A stretch of DNA of 56,986 nucleotides from Alphaproteobacteria bacterium. Its GTDB lineage: Bacteria > Pseudomonadota > Alphaproteobacteria > Rhodobacterales > Rhodobacteraceae. The number at the start of each line of letters is the position of its first letter. The first letter of the stretch is position 1. The notes beneath the pieces are model-generated. The model had not been told where the DNA came from, made no database searches, and saw only the letters and a program-made list of their open reading frames with translations. Both the position numbers and the translations under genes were made by a program. Shown piece by piece: positions 20,573 through 29,048 of the stretch. The stretch spans positions 1 through 56,986 of the forward strand of contig JAUIBL010000026.1 in NCBI GenBank assembly GCA_030428355.1, written 5' to 3'.

Positions 20573-21708
20573 CAGCGGCGGTAGACGATGAACCCACCGG
20601 TTTCCTGGTAGGTCGAGTCGGTGAAGCGCGGATCATCTCCGGTCATCACCAGAACGCCGACGATCTCGCCCGCGTCGTCTCCCGAGATGATGGCGTAATA
20701 GGTGCCTTCGCCGCTCTCGAGAACATCGCCATTGTCGAACTCGGTGATCTCGAAGACCTCACCCGCCACTTCACCATTGGCATCTGCATCATCCGGCGAA
20801 ATCACCGGACGGATCGTGGGAAGCACCGGATTTCCTTCGTCATCCGTTTCCGGAATGATTGTTCTGTTGGATGTTCCGTCACCGCTCTGATCGCCCCGTT
20901 CGAGCGCTGTGAGATAGTCGCGCGTCACGTCCGTGCCGTTGATGTCATAAATTCGCCGGTTGCTGACGAAGAGAGCGACACCGCGATTGCCCTCGTTGAA
21001 ATCCTTGAAATCGACGATGATTTCGGCGTCTCCATCGACATATTCCAGTCCACCGCGCCCGGTGAACACACGAATTCCGGCATAATCCCCGGTATAGCGC
21101 GCATCTCCCTCGTCTGGCAGGACCAGCCGCACCGCATTTCCATCATCGTCGAACCCGTTGCGCTGGTAGACGAAGCCGCCAAAGCCGTAATCCACATAAG
21201 ACCCCGAACGAACGATGGCGAATTCGGTTTCCCCATTGGTGCTGCGTCCGTAGATCGCGCGATAGGTGAAGGTGCGCAGCGTCGTGCCCGTGACCGGGTC
21301 GGTTGTGGTTTCTGCACCTTCGTAGACGGCAAATGACCCAAGCTGCGCAACGCCGGTCACGGGATCACCGCGCGTGTAGACGTTGTTGCCGTCGAAGGCG
21401 ATGTTATCGACGAAGAATTCGTCCTGACCTTCATCGTTCAGGTAGCGGATATTGGTCGCATAGCCGCCGCCGGTTTCCTCGTCCCGCTCTTCTCGGCGGA
21501 CGATCTGGGAATTCGGCGAAGGGTTTGTCGTGCCCGGGGGAAGGTCCGGGGTGCCGCGCACGCTGTCAATCGGTGTTTCGTCGGTTGTGCCACCGCCACT
21601 GCCATCCGTGCCGCCGTCGGTGGTCGGGTTCTGCAGCACATCACCGCCGCCGCTTTCGCAGGCGGCCACGAAACCCAAGCAAAGGATGAGGATAAGAAGT
21701 CGCGTCAT
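20572..21708 (-). CDS. TbpB-like lipoprotein, candidate SLAM cargo
   Basis: 378 aa beginning MTRLLILILCLGFVAAC, a lipobox with Cys17, followed by a Gly/Ser/Thr-rich linker to about residue 80. The rest is rich in beta strands and acidic residues; the C-terminal segment EIVGVLVMTGDDPRF...YQETGGFIVYRR resembles the beta-barrel of transferrin-binding-protein-like (PF01298) domains. It ends exactly where the SLAM-like gene starts. Most likely a surface-displayed binding lipoprotein; ligand unknown. The start at 21708 is defined by the signal sequence. Confidence 0.72.
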   Translation of the reverse strand: MTRLLILILCLGFVAACESGGGDVLQNPTTDGGTDGSGGGTTDETPIDSVRGTPDLPPGTTNPSPNSQIVRREERDEETGGGYATNIRYLNDEGQDEFFVDNIAFDGNNVYTRGDPVTGVAQLGSFAVYEGAETTTDPVTGTTLRTFTYRAIYGRSTNGETEFAIVRSGSYVDYGFGGFVYQRNGFDDDGNAVRLVLPDEGDARYTGDYAGIRVFTGRGGLEYVDGDAEIIVDFKDFNEGNRGVALFVSNRRIYDINGTDVTRDYLTALERGDQSGDGTSNRTIIPETDDEGNPVLPTIRPVISPDDADANGEVAGEVFEITEFDNGDVLESGEGTYYAIISGDDAGEIVGVLVMTGDDPRFTDSTYQETGGFIVYRR

Positions 21709-21919
21709 GTGTGCTGCCCCGGATAGTTCTGGCCTTCTTCGCGGCCACTCTGGCGGAAAATCCGGCAGGTGGGGATGAAAGTCAACGCAAAGCACGGCGC
21801 GTCGGGTGAAAAAGCTGCGGATTGCGGCCCTGCTGCACGCTACAATCCTTGGTGGTTCCTACGTGCCCACCCGCGAGATATAGTCGAGACCGACTCATCC
21901 TAGTGGGAAAGGATTCGCC

Positions 21920-22825
21920 ATGCCCCTGTCGCCCGAACAAGAGGCCGAAATCACCGAACAGCGCAGCGCGCCGCAACAGACGCTGCGCGCGGTCAGCGAC
22001 GGCATGGAGCGGCATCTTTACACCGCCTATCCGGTGCTGGACCACGGGTTCATCCGGGTGGTGGACTACATGGGCGATGACGCCGCCATCTGTCAGGCCG
22101 CCCGCGTGTCCTACGGCAAGGGCACCAAATCGGTGCAGAATGACGAAGGGCTGATCCGCTACCTCATGCGGCACTGGCATTCGACACCGTTCGAGATGTG
22201 CGAGATCAAGCTGCACGTCAAACTGCCCGTCTTCGTGGCGCGGCAGTGGATCCGGCACCGCACCGCGAACGTGAACGAATATTCGGCCCGCTATTCGATC
22301 CTTGACCGGGAGTTCTATATCCCGGCGCCCGAACATCTGAACGCGCAGTCGGTGATCAACAACCAGGGGCGCGGGGCGGCTTTGGAAGGGGAGGAAGCGG
22401 ACCGCGTGCTGCGCTATCTGCGCGATGACGCGATGCGCTGCTATGATCATTACGAAGAGATGATCAGCCAGGAGGGCCAGCAGGGACTGGCCCGCGAACT
22501 GGCCCGGATGAACCTGCCCGCGAACATCTACACGCAATGGTACTGGAAGGTCGATCTGCACAACCTGCTCCATTTCCTCCGACTCAGGGCAGATTCGCAT
22601 GCGCAGTATGAAATAAGGGTTTACGCCGAAGAGATTTGCAAAGTCGTCGCCGACTGGGTCCCCTTCGCCTACCGCGCCTTCGAGGACTATCGCACGGGGG
22701 GTGCGACGCTTTCGTCAACCGCGCTCGACTGCGTGCGGCGGATGCTCAAGGGCGAGACCGTGACGCAGGAGAATTCCGGCATGTCCAAGGGGGAATGGCG
22801 GGAGTTTGAGGGGTTGTTGGGGTGA
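21920..22825 (+). CDS. thyX: Flavin-dependent thymidylate synthase
   Basis: ThyX (301 aa) makes dTMP from dUMP using FAD, NADPH and methylene-THF. The motif RHR-X7-S is present at about residues 112-122 ([11 protein letters not shown]), followed by ARYS. Also seen are [10 protein letters not shown] and the FAD/dUMP helices with [23 protein letters not shown] sequence. It is the alternative to thyA in many Rhodobacterales. It starts 212 bp from the divergent lipoprotein gene. Confidence 0.95.
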   Translation: MPLSPEQEAEITEQRSAPQQTLRAVSDGMERHLYTAYPVLDHGFIRVVDYMGDDAAICQAARVSYGKGTKSVQNDEGLIRYLMRHWHSTPFEMCEIKLHVKLPVFVARQWIRHRTANVNEYSARYSILDREFYIPAPEHLNAQSVINNQGRGAALEGEEADRVLRYLRDDAMRCYDHYEEMISQEGQQGLARELARMNLPANIYTQWYWKVDLHNLLHFLRLRADSHAQYEIRVYAEEICKVVADWVPFAYRAFEDYRTGGATLSSTALDCVRRMLKGETVTQENSGMSKGEWREFEGLLG

Positions 22826-22895
22826 TTCCCGACCAAAGAAGGCACCCGCCGTTTTGAGAAAAGGAGGTGGTCCGTGAAATCACGCACCCTACAAC

Positions 22896-23345
22896 TCAAC
22901 CCAAAACACCGGGCCAGTTGGCTTCGGCCTTGGCGATGTTCGCGTCGAGATTGCGTTCGAACCGGCGGCGGACCGAGAGCGAAAAGTTGAGGTAGAGCTT
23001 TTCATTGTGGATCGTCCACGCCTCGGGAACCGTGGGCGCGATGTAGCCCTGGCTGACGGCCCAGGCGCAGTAGCCCCCGAAAGCGGGCTCGTAGGCCAAG
23101 GGGTTGGCGGCGAACGCGTCGGCCGAACCTTGGTCAGCAAAGCGCCATTCGGCCCCTTTGTGGTTCACGGTGAAGGCTGCGTCGCCGCTGACGGGGCCGT
23201 TCGTGGTGAAATAACCCACCGGGTCAGAGCCGTCGATGGCGATGCCGCCTTCCTGATAGATCTCGGGTTCGCGGGCCAGCGCCGGGCGGGCGAGCCAGAG
23301 CGCAGGTGTGGCAAGGGCAAGGGCGGAAAATGTGCGGCGGTGCAT
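22896..23345 (-). CDS. Exported YHS-domain protein
   Basis: 149 aa with an N-terminal Arg pair and hydrophobic stretch (RRTFSALALATPALWLARPALA) that suggests Tat or Sec export and cleavage near residue 24. The rest is a YHS-type domain (AIDGSDPVGYFT..., VNHKGAEWRFA, YCAWAVSQGY) with conserved aromatic residues. YHS domains often bind metal; the function here is unknown. Convergent with thyX. Confidence 0.8.
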   Translation of the reverse strand: MHRRTFSALALATPALWLARPALAREPEIYQEGGIAIDGSDPVGYFTTNGPVSGDAAFTVNHKGAEWRFADQGSADAFAANPLAYEPAFGGYCAWAVSQGYIAPTVPEAWTIHNEKLYLNFSLSVRRRFERNLDANIAKAEANWPGVLG

Positions 23346-23524
23346 GGGCGTTCATCCTTTTTCAACGACTCTGCGTCAAACATGGCAGGGATCGCCACGG
23401 ATAGAAGGAGGCTGATACATATCTCGCAGTGACGTGAAACGCCGTCATCGCCCGGCAGGCTCTTGGCATTGCGGGCTGTCCCGCTTATACGCCCGGTCTG
23501 ATCCCGAACAGCCGGAGGCCCATG

Positions 23525-24316
23525 ATGCAGGGCAGCGCCAATCTCAACATCATGATCAAGGCCGCCCGCAAGGCGGCACGGTCGCTTACCAAGGATTTCC
23601 GCGAGGTCGAGAATCTGCAGACCTCGGCCAGCAATGCCGGTGACTTTGTCGCCCGGACGGTTGCTGCGGCAGGGGCGTCGCTGCGGGACGATCTGACCGG
23701 TGCGCGCGGGACCTACGGCTATGTCGACCCGACCGGCGAGACCGAAGGCGAAGACCCGACGCGGCGCTGGATCGTGAACCCGCTGGAAGGGGCCGCGAAT
23801 TTCCAGCACGGCCAGCCGCATTTCGCGGTGACGATCGCGCTCGAGCACAAGGGGCAGATCGTCTCGGCGGTGGTGTTCGACCCGGCCAAGGACGAGATGT
23901 TCTATGCCGAAAAGGGGCAGGGCGCGTGGCTCAACGACAACAAGCGCGTGCGTGTGTCGAGCCGGACCAGGCTGGTCGAGGCGGTGCTGGGCCATGCGGT
24001 GCCGTTCAGCGTGAAGCGGACGCTGCCGGCCACGCTCAGGGATCTGGCGCGGGTGATGCCGGAATGTTCGGGGATGCGCGCGTCGGGGTCATCGGCGCTC
24101 GATCTGGCGTATGTGGCTGCCGGGCGGCTCGACGGGTTCTGGCAGCGCGAAGGTGCGGTCACCGAACTGGCGGCCGGGATGCTGATCGCTTCGGAAGCGG
24201 GCGCATTGGTCGAAGGGGTGCGGTCGGGGCAGAAACCGCTGGAGGATGGCGCGATCCTCTGTGCGAACAACCAGGTTTTTGCGGCCCTGGCCAAAGTGAT
24301 CCGCAGCACCGACTGA
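23525..24316 (+). CDS. Inositol-monophosphatase-like pseudoenzyme
   Basis: The 263-aa protein aligns over its full length with alphaproteobacterial SuhB/IMPase (MQGSANLN...KAARKA, NPLEGAANF, EHKGQIVSAVVFDPAKDEMFYAEKGQGAWLND). Every magnesium-ligand position is changed: DPLDG reads NPLEG (N85, E88), the GEEGG pair reads DPTG, and the WD of the WDLAAG loop reads TE in VTELAAG. It should therefore not hydrolyse inositol phosphates and may act as a regulator or scaffold. Two ATGs are adjacent; the second fits the GGAGG spacing and the usual MQGSAN start. It follows a gap of 180 bp after the divergent YHS gene. Confidence 0.85.
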   Translation: MQGSANLNIMIKAARKAARSLTKDFREVENLQTSASNAGDFVARTVAAAGASLRDDLTGARGTYGYVDPTGETEGEDPTRRWIVNPLEGAANFQHGQPHFAVTIALEHKGQIVSAVVFDPAKDEMFYAEKGQGAWLNDNKRVRVSSRTRLVEAVLGHAVPFSVKRTLPATLRDLARVMPECSGMRASGSSALDLAYVAAGRLDGFWQREGAVTELAAGMLIASEAGALVEGVRSGQKPLEDGAILCANNQVFAALAKVIRSTD

Positions 24317-24379
24317 CGAAGGGCTATCCCGTCCCGACGGCATGTGTATCATGGGCCCGGAATTGACCGGGGGGATCCT

Positions 24380-25213
24380 ATGCGCCTGAGAGGAGTGCGG
24401 GGCAGTCGCAACATCGAAGACCGTCGCCGCCGTGGTGGAGGCGGCCGGGCCGGGATCGGTGGGGTCGGCCTTTTGGTGGTGCTGGCGATCGGCTATTTTG
24501 CGGGGATCGACGTGACCCCGCTTTTGCAGCAGGCCACGCAGCCTGCCACGGCCCCCAGAGCGCTGAGCGCAGAGGAAGAGCGCGCGGCAGAGTTCACCTC
24601 GCGCGTGCTGGCCACAACGGAAACGGTCTGGGGCGAGATCTTTCCGGCACAGGTCGGACAGCCCTATGAACCACCGGTTCTTGTGCTTTATTCCGGGGTG
24701 ACGGCATCGCCCTGTGGCAATGCCAGCGGGGCAACGGGACCGTTCTACTGCCCGGCGGATCAGAAAGCCTATCTGGATACCGCGTTCTTTGCGACGCTGT
24801 CACGGCAGTTGGGGGCACGGGGGGATTTCGCGGCGGCCTATGTGATCGCGCATTAGGTTGCGCATCATGTGCAGAACGAACTGGGTATCCTCGGCCAGGT
24901 GAACGAGCGGCGGCAGGTTGCCGGCGAGACAGAGGCCAATGCGCTGACCGTGCGGCTTGAATTGCAGGCCGATTGCCTGTCGGGCGTTTGGGCGCGGTCG
25001 GTCGATGGTCTGCTGGAACCCGGTGATCTGGAAGAGGCGTTGAATGCGGCGCGGATGATCGGGGACGATCACCTTCAGGAACGTGCGGGCCGGGTGCCGC
25101 AACCGCACACCTTCACCCATGGCACGTCCGAACAGCGGTCGCGCTGGTTCGCCATCGGTTACCAAAGCGGCGACATCCGCAGTTGCGACACGTTCCGGGC
25201 GCAAAGGCTGTGA
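24380..25213 (+). pseudogene. ypfJ: YpfJ-type zinc metallopeptidase interrupted at catalytic Glu
   Basis: The first 158 codons encode a KPN_02809/YpfJ-like neutral zinc metallopeptidase: a basic N-terminus, one membrane segment (residues 27-45), and the extracellular-facing domain. At codon 159 the HEXXH motif reads H-amber-VAHH: TAG (24854-24856) replaces the Glu codon GAG. After it the same frame continues unbroken through VQNELGILGQVNERRQ...LELQADCLSGVWA to the stop at 25213. Everything else is intact, so this is a one-base nonsense mutation, a sequencing error, or readthrough. Symbol by family. Confidence 0.8.
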
Positions 25214-25214
25214 C

Positions 25215-25724
25215 ATGATCGTTTACGCATTGTCCGTCGGACAGGGAATCCTGGCCATTTCGCCCATACCCGGGGCGGAAGGGGATTACGCGGGCGATGT
25301 GCAGCACCTGATCGAATGGAAGCCCGCGATCGTGATTTCGCTGGTGCGCGAGGCAGAGCTGGTGGCCGCAGGCGCGGCAGGTCTGTGGCACGATCTGGTC
25401 GATGCCGGATGCCGCTGGGAACATCTGCCGATCACCGATTTCGGCGTTCCGGACGACGCCTTCGAAGAGGCCTGGCCCGAGGTCAGCGCCAATGCGCGCC
25501 GGGCGCTGATGGGCGGCGGGCGTATTCTTGTGCATTGTCGCGGCGGGTGCGGGCGCTCGGGCATGGTGGCGCTGCGGCTGATGATCGAATTGGGCGAAGC
25601 GGCGGACGACGCGTTGGCGCGCCTGCGCATTGTCCGGTCCTGCGCGGTGGAAACCGAGGCGCAGATGGCCTGGGCGGTGTCGGCCAAGCGCGCACCTGCG
25701 GTGTTTCTGCGGCACGAAGACTGA
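25215..25724 (+). CDS. Cysteine-based protein phosphatase
   Basis: This 169-aa protein has the dual-specificity/tyrosine phosphatase signature HCRGGCGRSG (CX5R). An Asp in the preceding loop (ITDFGVPDD) could be the general acid. No signal peptide, so cytosolic. Start 25215 is set by the ATG one base after the YpfJ stop, giving coupling between the two frames. Substrate is unknown; relatives in this group are small tyrosine phosphatases. Confidence 0.8.
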   Translation: MIVYALSVGQGILAISPIPGAEGDYAGDVQHLIEWKPAIVISLVREAELVAAGAAGLWHDLVDAGCRWEHLPITDFGVPDDAFEEAWPEVSANARRALMGGGRILVHCRGGCGRSGMVALRLMIELGEAADDALARLRIVRSCAVETEAQMAWAVSAKRAPAVFLRHED

Positions 25725-25744
25725 GGCACCCGGCCTTTCAGGGT

Positions 25745-25942
25745 CTATTCGAACAGGTCCAGTTCCTCGTCGATGCCCGTCAGGGTCGAGATGCGTTGGC
25801 CGACCGTATCAGGATTCCGGCCCAGATAGGCCACGGTAAGCAGTCGGATGATCGACAGCATGGTGGCATGCGTGTGCAAGACTCCATAGCTGGCGACGTG
25901 ACAGGGCAGCAGATCGGACCGAAGTGCTTCGAAGGTGCGGGC
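25745..25942 (-). pseudogene. Remnant of an RpiR-family regulator
   Basis: Minus-strand translation gives 13 residues like RpiR residues 110-122 (ARTFEALRSDLLP) joined directly to 52 like residues 231-282 (CHVASYGVLHTHATML...DLFE). The complete relative is at 35415-36263. The missing 108 codons are most of the SIS domain, and no N-terminal HTH is left. DNA identity in the last 165 bp is high by eye. The junction has short homology (LP in both sequences). It is a decayed duplicate beside the ABC operon. Confidence 0.85.
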
Positions 25943-26158
25943 CGAGCCACGTTCATGGATGACATTTCGGCTTGGTGATTTTCTTTGATTCGGGCCGGAT
26001 TCAGCTTTGTGGCAGCGGTGCGGCGGCTGGGCTGCCAATTTTTTGGGCAGAGATTTTTGGTCTTTGAAACAGCCGCTTGAGTTGTTTTCGGGATCGCTTC
26101 AGCGCGCTTGGCGGGGGTGATTCCTGCGCCGCCGTGCCTTGATGATTGACAGATTGGG

Positions 26159-26183
26159 TGAAACCAATGAACGATTGGTTTCA
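26159..26183. promoter_or_regulatory. Perfect palindrome before the GntR gene
   Basis: TGAAACCAAT-N5-ATTGGTTTCA has 10-bp perfect arms and ends 26 bp before the GntR-type start. It could be the operator for that regulator, or for an RpiR protein, as it carries GAAAC/GTTTC half-sites like the ones near the RpiR genes. Confidence 0.7.
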
Positions 26184-26209
26184 TTCTGTCGAACGTCTCA
26201 AGGATCGTC

Positions 26210-26923
26210 ATGCTGCACGAACGTCCCAAGGAGTCGCAGGACCCGCCGGAAGCGCGCCGCGTTCTCGACGCGATCCGGCAGATCATCAGCGAGGGGCGTC
26301 TGCCGTCAGATGGGCGGCTTCCGACCGAACGCCAATTGGCAGCGGAATTGGAAGCCGGGCGCGCGTCGGTGCGTCGTGCGCTTGACCGGCTCGAGGCAGA
26401 GGGATTGATTTGGCGCAAGCAGGGAAAGGGCACGTTTGCCGGACAACCGCCCGACCCGACCGAGGAACTGGCGGCACAGATCGCATCGGATGTTGATCCG
26501 TTGTCGGCGATGGAGGCGCGGCTCTGTATCGAACCGGCGCTTGCCGATCTCTGTGCCCGGCGAGCCACGGCCGAGGATGTCGCGCGGTTGCGCAAGCTTG
26601 CGGAACGGACACATGACGCGGATGACTCGGATTCGGCCGAACTTTGGGACGGTGCGCTGCATCGCGCCATCGCGCGGATCGCGGGCAACCGTCTGATGCT
26701 GACCGCCTTCACGCTGATCGATGAAGTGCGCATGGGAGACGACTGGCAGAAAAAGCGCCACCGCGCCCGCACGCCCGAGTTGCGGGCTTTCTACGATGCC
26801 CAGCACCAGAAGATCATCGATGCGATTGATGCGCGGGACGGAACAGCCGCGGCGGGGGCGATGCGCGAGCATCTCGAGACCTTGTTCGACAACCTGCGCA
26901 AGTCGATGGAGGGGCGGGCATGA
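26210..26923 (+). CDS. GntR-family regulator with FCD domain
   Basis: 237 aa. The N-terminal winged helix (residues 15-80) contains RRVLDAIRQIISEGRLPSDGRLPTERQLAAEL and ASVRRALDRLEAEGLIWRKQGKGTF; the C-terminal helices are of FadR C-terminal (FCD) type, with the metal-ligand-like Asp/His pattern in ELWDGALHRAIARIAGN and HQKIIDAIDARD. It precedes and overlaps the first ABC gene by 4 bp (ATGA), so it is the local regulator of the operon. The palindrome upstream suggests autoregulation. Start set by AAGGA. Confidence 0.88.
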   Translation: MLHERPKESQDPPEARRVLDAIRQIISEGRLPSDGRLPTERQLAAELEAGRASVRRALDRLEAEGLIWRKQGKGTFAGQPPDPTEELAAQIASDVDPLSAMEARLCIEPALADLCARRATAEDVARLRKLAERTHDADDSDSAELWDGALHRAIARIAGNRLMLTAFTLIDEVRMGDDWQKKRHRARTPELRAFYDAQHQKIIDAIDARDGTAAAGAMREHLETLFDNLRKSMEGRA

Positions 26924-27924
26924 CCGGGCAGGGGCCGCTCTTGCAGGTGGACGGGCTGACGATCCGCGTCGGCAATGCGCCGCAACCGCTGGTCGACGGC
27001 GTGAGTTTTGCGCTGAACCCCGGCGAGACCCTCTGCATCGTGGGCGAATCCGGCTGTGGCAAGAGCCTGACCGCGCTGGCGCTGATGGGGCTGCTGGAGG
27101 GCACACCGCTGGAAATCGAGGGCGGCACGGCACGGTTTCAGGGGGCCGACCTGTTGTCGGCCCCAAGCGAGACGCTGCGCGCCCTGCGGGGCGACCGCAT
27201 CGCGATGATCTTTCAGGAACCAATGACCTCGCTCAACCCGGCGCTGCGGATCGGCGACCAGATCGCCGAGGCAGTCTGCGAGCATCGCGGCGTGTCGCGT
27301 GACGAAGGCCGCGCGCGGGCGCTGGAGATGCTGGAGAGGGTGCGCATTCCGGCGGCGGCCAAGCGGCTGGACGAGTATCCGCACCAGCTCTCTGGCGGGA
27401 TGCGGCAACGGGTGATGATCGCCATGGCGCTTGCCAATGATCCGGCGCTGCTGGTCGCGGATGAGCCGACCACCGCGCTTGATGTGACGATCCAGGCGCA
27501 GATCCTCGACCTGATGCGCAATCTCGGGCAGGAGACCGGGGCGGCGATGATCATGATCACCCATGATCTGGGTGTGGTGGCCGAAATGGCCGACGCCGTC
27601 GCGGTGATGTATGCCGGGCGCATCGTCGAGGCGGGCAGCACCGCGCAGGTCTTCGACGACCCGCAGCACCCCTACACGCTGGGGCTGATGTCCTCCATGC
27701 CGTCGCTGACGGGGCGGGCCGAGCGGTTGGTCACCATTCCGGGAACGGTGCCCGGCGCGCTCGACATGCCGGTTGGGTGCCGCTTTGCAGCCCGCTGCCC
27801 GTTTGCGACCGAGGGCTGCGCCAAGGCCCCGCCTCTGACGGATTTGGGCGGCGGGCATCGTGTGGCCTGCTGGCATGCCCCGCTCGAGGCGGCAGACCCT
27901 GTGCCCGCGCGGGTGACGGCATGA
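26920..27924 (+). CDS. Peptide/nickel-type ABC ATPase 1 (OppD-like)
   Basis: 334 aa. Walker A GESGCGKS at residues 42-49, the signature LSGGMRQR and Walker B LLVADEPTTALD are intact, and the C-terminus holds the Cys-rich motif of oligopeptide-type ATPases (CRFAARCPFATEGCAKAPP). It powers uptake with the second ATPase and the two permeases below. It begins inside the regulator gene and overlaps the second ATPase by 4 bp. Substrate is not readable; the neighbouring GGT and DUF1028 suggest gamma-glutamyl or other small peptides. Confidence 0.9.
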   Translation: MTGQGPLLQVDGLTIRVGNAPQPLVDGVSFALNPGETLCIVGESGCGKSLTALALMGLLEGTPLEIEGGTARFQGADLLSAPSETLRALRGDRIAMIFQEPMTSLNPALRIGDQIAEAVCEHRGVSRDEGRARALEMLERVRIPAAAKRLDEYPHQLSGGMRQRVMIAMALANDPALLVADEPTTALDVTIQAQILDLMRNLGQETGAAMIMITHDLGVVAEMADAVAVMYAGRIVEAGSTAQVFDDPQHPYTLGLMSSMPSLTGRAERLVTIPGTVPGALDMPVGCRFAARCPFATEGCAKAPPLTDLGGGHRVACWHAPLEAADPVPARVTA

Positions 27925-28997
27925 GTGCGATCCTGACAGCGCGCGGGCTGACCCGCCGGTTCGTGACGAAGAAGCCGCTGTTCGGTGCGCCGACGGTGGT
28001 GCAGGCGGTCAACGGCGTCGATCTCGACATCGAAGAGGGTGAGACCTTTGCGATCGTGGGGGAATCCGGCTGTGGCAAGTCCACGCTGGCGCGGCTGCTG
28101 TCGCACCTGATCGCGCCGTCCGAGGGCAGCGTGACCTATGACGGGCGGGACATCTCGGCGCTGAGTGCGGCCGAATTGCGCGCACTGCGCCAGCACATGC
28201 AGTTCATCTTTCAGGATCCGTTTTCCTCGCTCAACCCGCGGATGACCGTGGGGGCGCTGATCGGAGAGCCGTTGCGCATTCATGGCATCGGCACCGCCGC
28301 GGAACAGCGCGCCAAGGTGGCCGATCTCTTGCGCAAGGTCGGGTTGCGACCGGAACATGCGGACCGTTATCCGCACGAATTTTCGGGCGGGCAGCGCCAG
28401 CGCATCGGCATTGCCCGCGCGCTGGCCACAGGGCCGAAGATCGTGATCGGGGATGAGCCTGTGTCGGCGCTTGACGTGTCAATCCAGGCGCAGGTGATCA
28501 ACATCCTCGAGGATCTCAAGGACGAGTTCGGGCTGACGCTCATCATCATCGCGCATGATCTGGCCGTGATCCGTCATATCGCGGACCGGGTGGCGGTTAT
28601 GTATCTGGGCGAAATCGTCGAACTGGCCCCGGCGGCGGAGCTGTTTGCGTCGCCCAAGCACCCCTACACCGAGGCGCTGTTATCGGCGATCCCGATCCCC
28701 TCCACCGGCGCGCGGCGCTTGCGGACGACGCTGGAGGGCGATCCGCCCAACCCCATCGCGCCGCCGCCCGGCTGCAAGTTCCACACCCGCTGTCCGCATG
28801 TGCAGGAGCGCTGTCGCACCGAAAGGCCGGTTTTGCGCGAGACGGGTGCTGCCCACGGTGTTGCCTGCCATTTCGCCGAAACCCTGTCGCTCGAGGGCAT
28901 CGAGTCCACCGAAAAACCAAGGGCGGCCACCGCTGAGGCGCGGTTCGCCCGCTACAGCGCGGCGCGCGCGGCCATGGATGGATCGGCCAAAGGATGA
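27921..28997 (+). CDS. Peptide-type ABC ATPase 2 (OppF-like)
   Basis: 358 aa. Start at 27921 (MSAILTARGLTRRF) fits the ATGA overlap with the preceding ATPase. GESGCGKS, FSGGQRQR and IVIGDEPVSALD are present, as is the C-terminal CKFHTRCPHVQERCRTERP motif. It pairs with OppD-like ATPase 1. A longer frame at 27777 is not supported. Confidence 0.9.
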   Translation: MSAILTARGLTRRFVTKKPLFGAPTVVQAVNGVDLDIEEGETFAIVGESGCGKSTLARLLSHLIAPSEGSVTYDGRDISALSAAELRALRQHMQFIFQDPFSSLNPRMTVGALIGEPLRIHGIGTAAEQRAKVADLLRKVGLRPEHADRYPHEFSGGQRQRIGIARALATGPKIVIGDEPVSALDVSIQAQVINILEDLKDEFGLTLIIIAHDLAVIRHIADRVAVMYLGEIVELAPAAELFASPKHPYTEALLSAIPIPSTGARRLRTTLEGDPPNPIAPPPGCKFHTRCPHVQERCRTERPVLRETGAAHGVACHFAETLSLEGIESTEKPRAATAEARFARYSAARAAMDGSAKG

Positions 28998-29048
28998 CCA
29001 TCGGAACATACGACATAACCAAAAGCCAACCGACAGAGGAGTGATCAA

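Noticed and set aside
24854..24856. Programmed recoding (selenocysteine or pyrrolysine) at the YpfJ TAG
   Set aside because: TAG is not a Sec codon, pyrrolysine machinery is not expected in this group, and Glu is the expected residue, so mutation or error is more likely.
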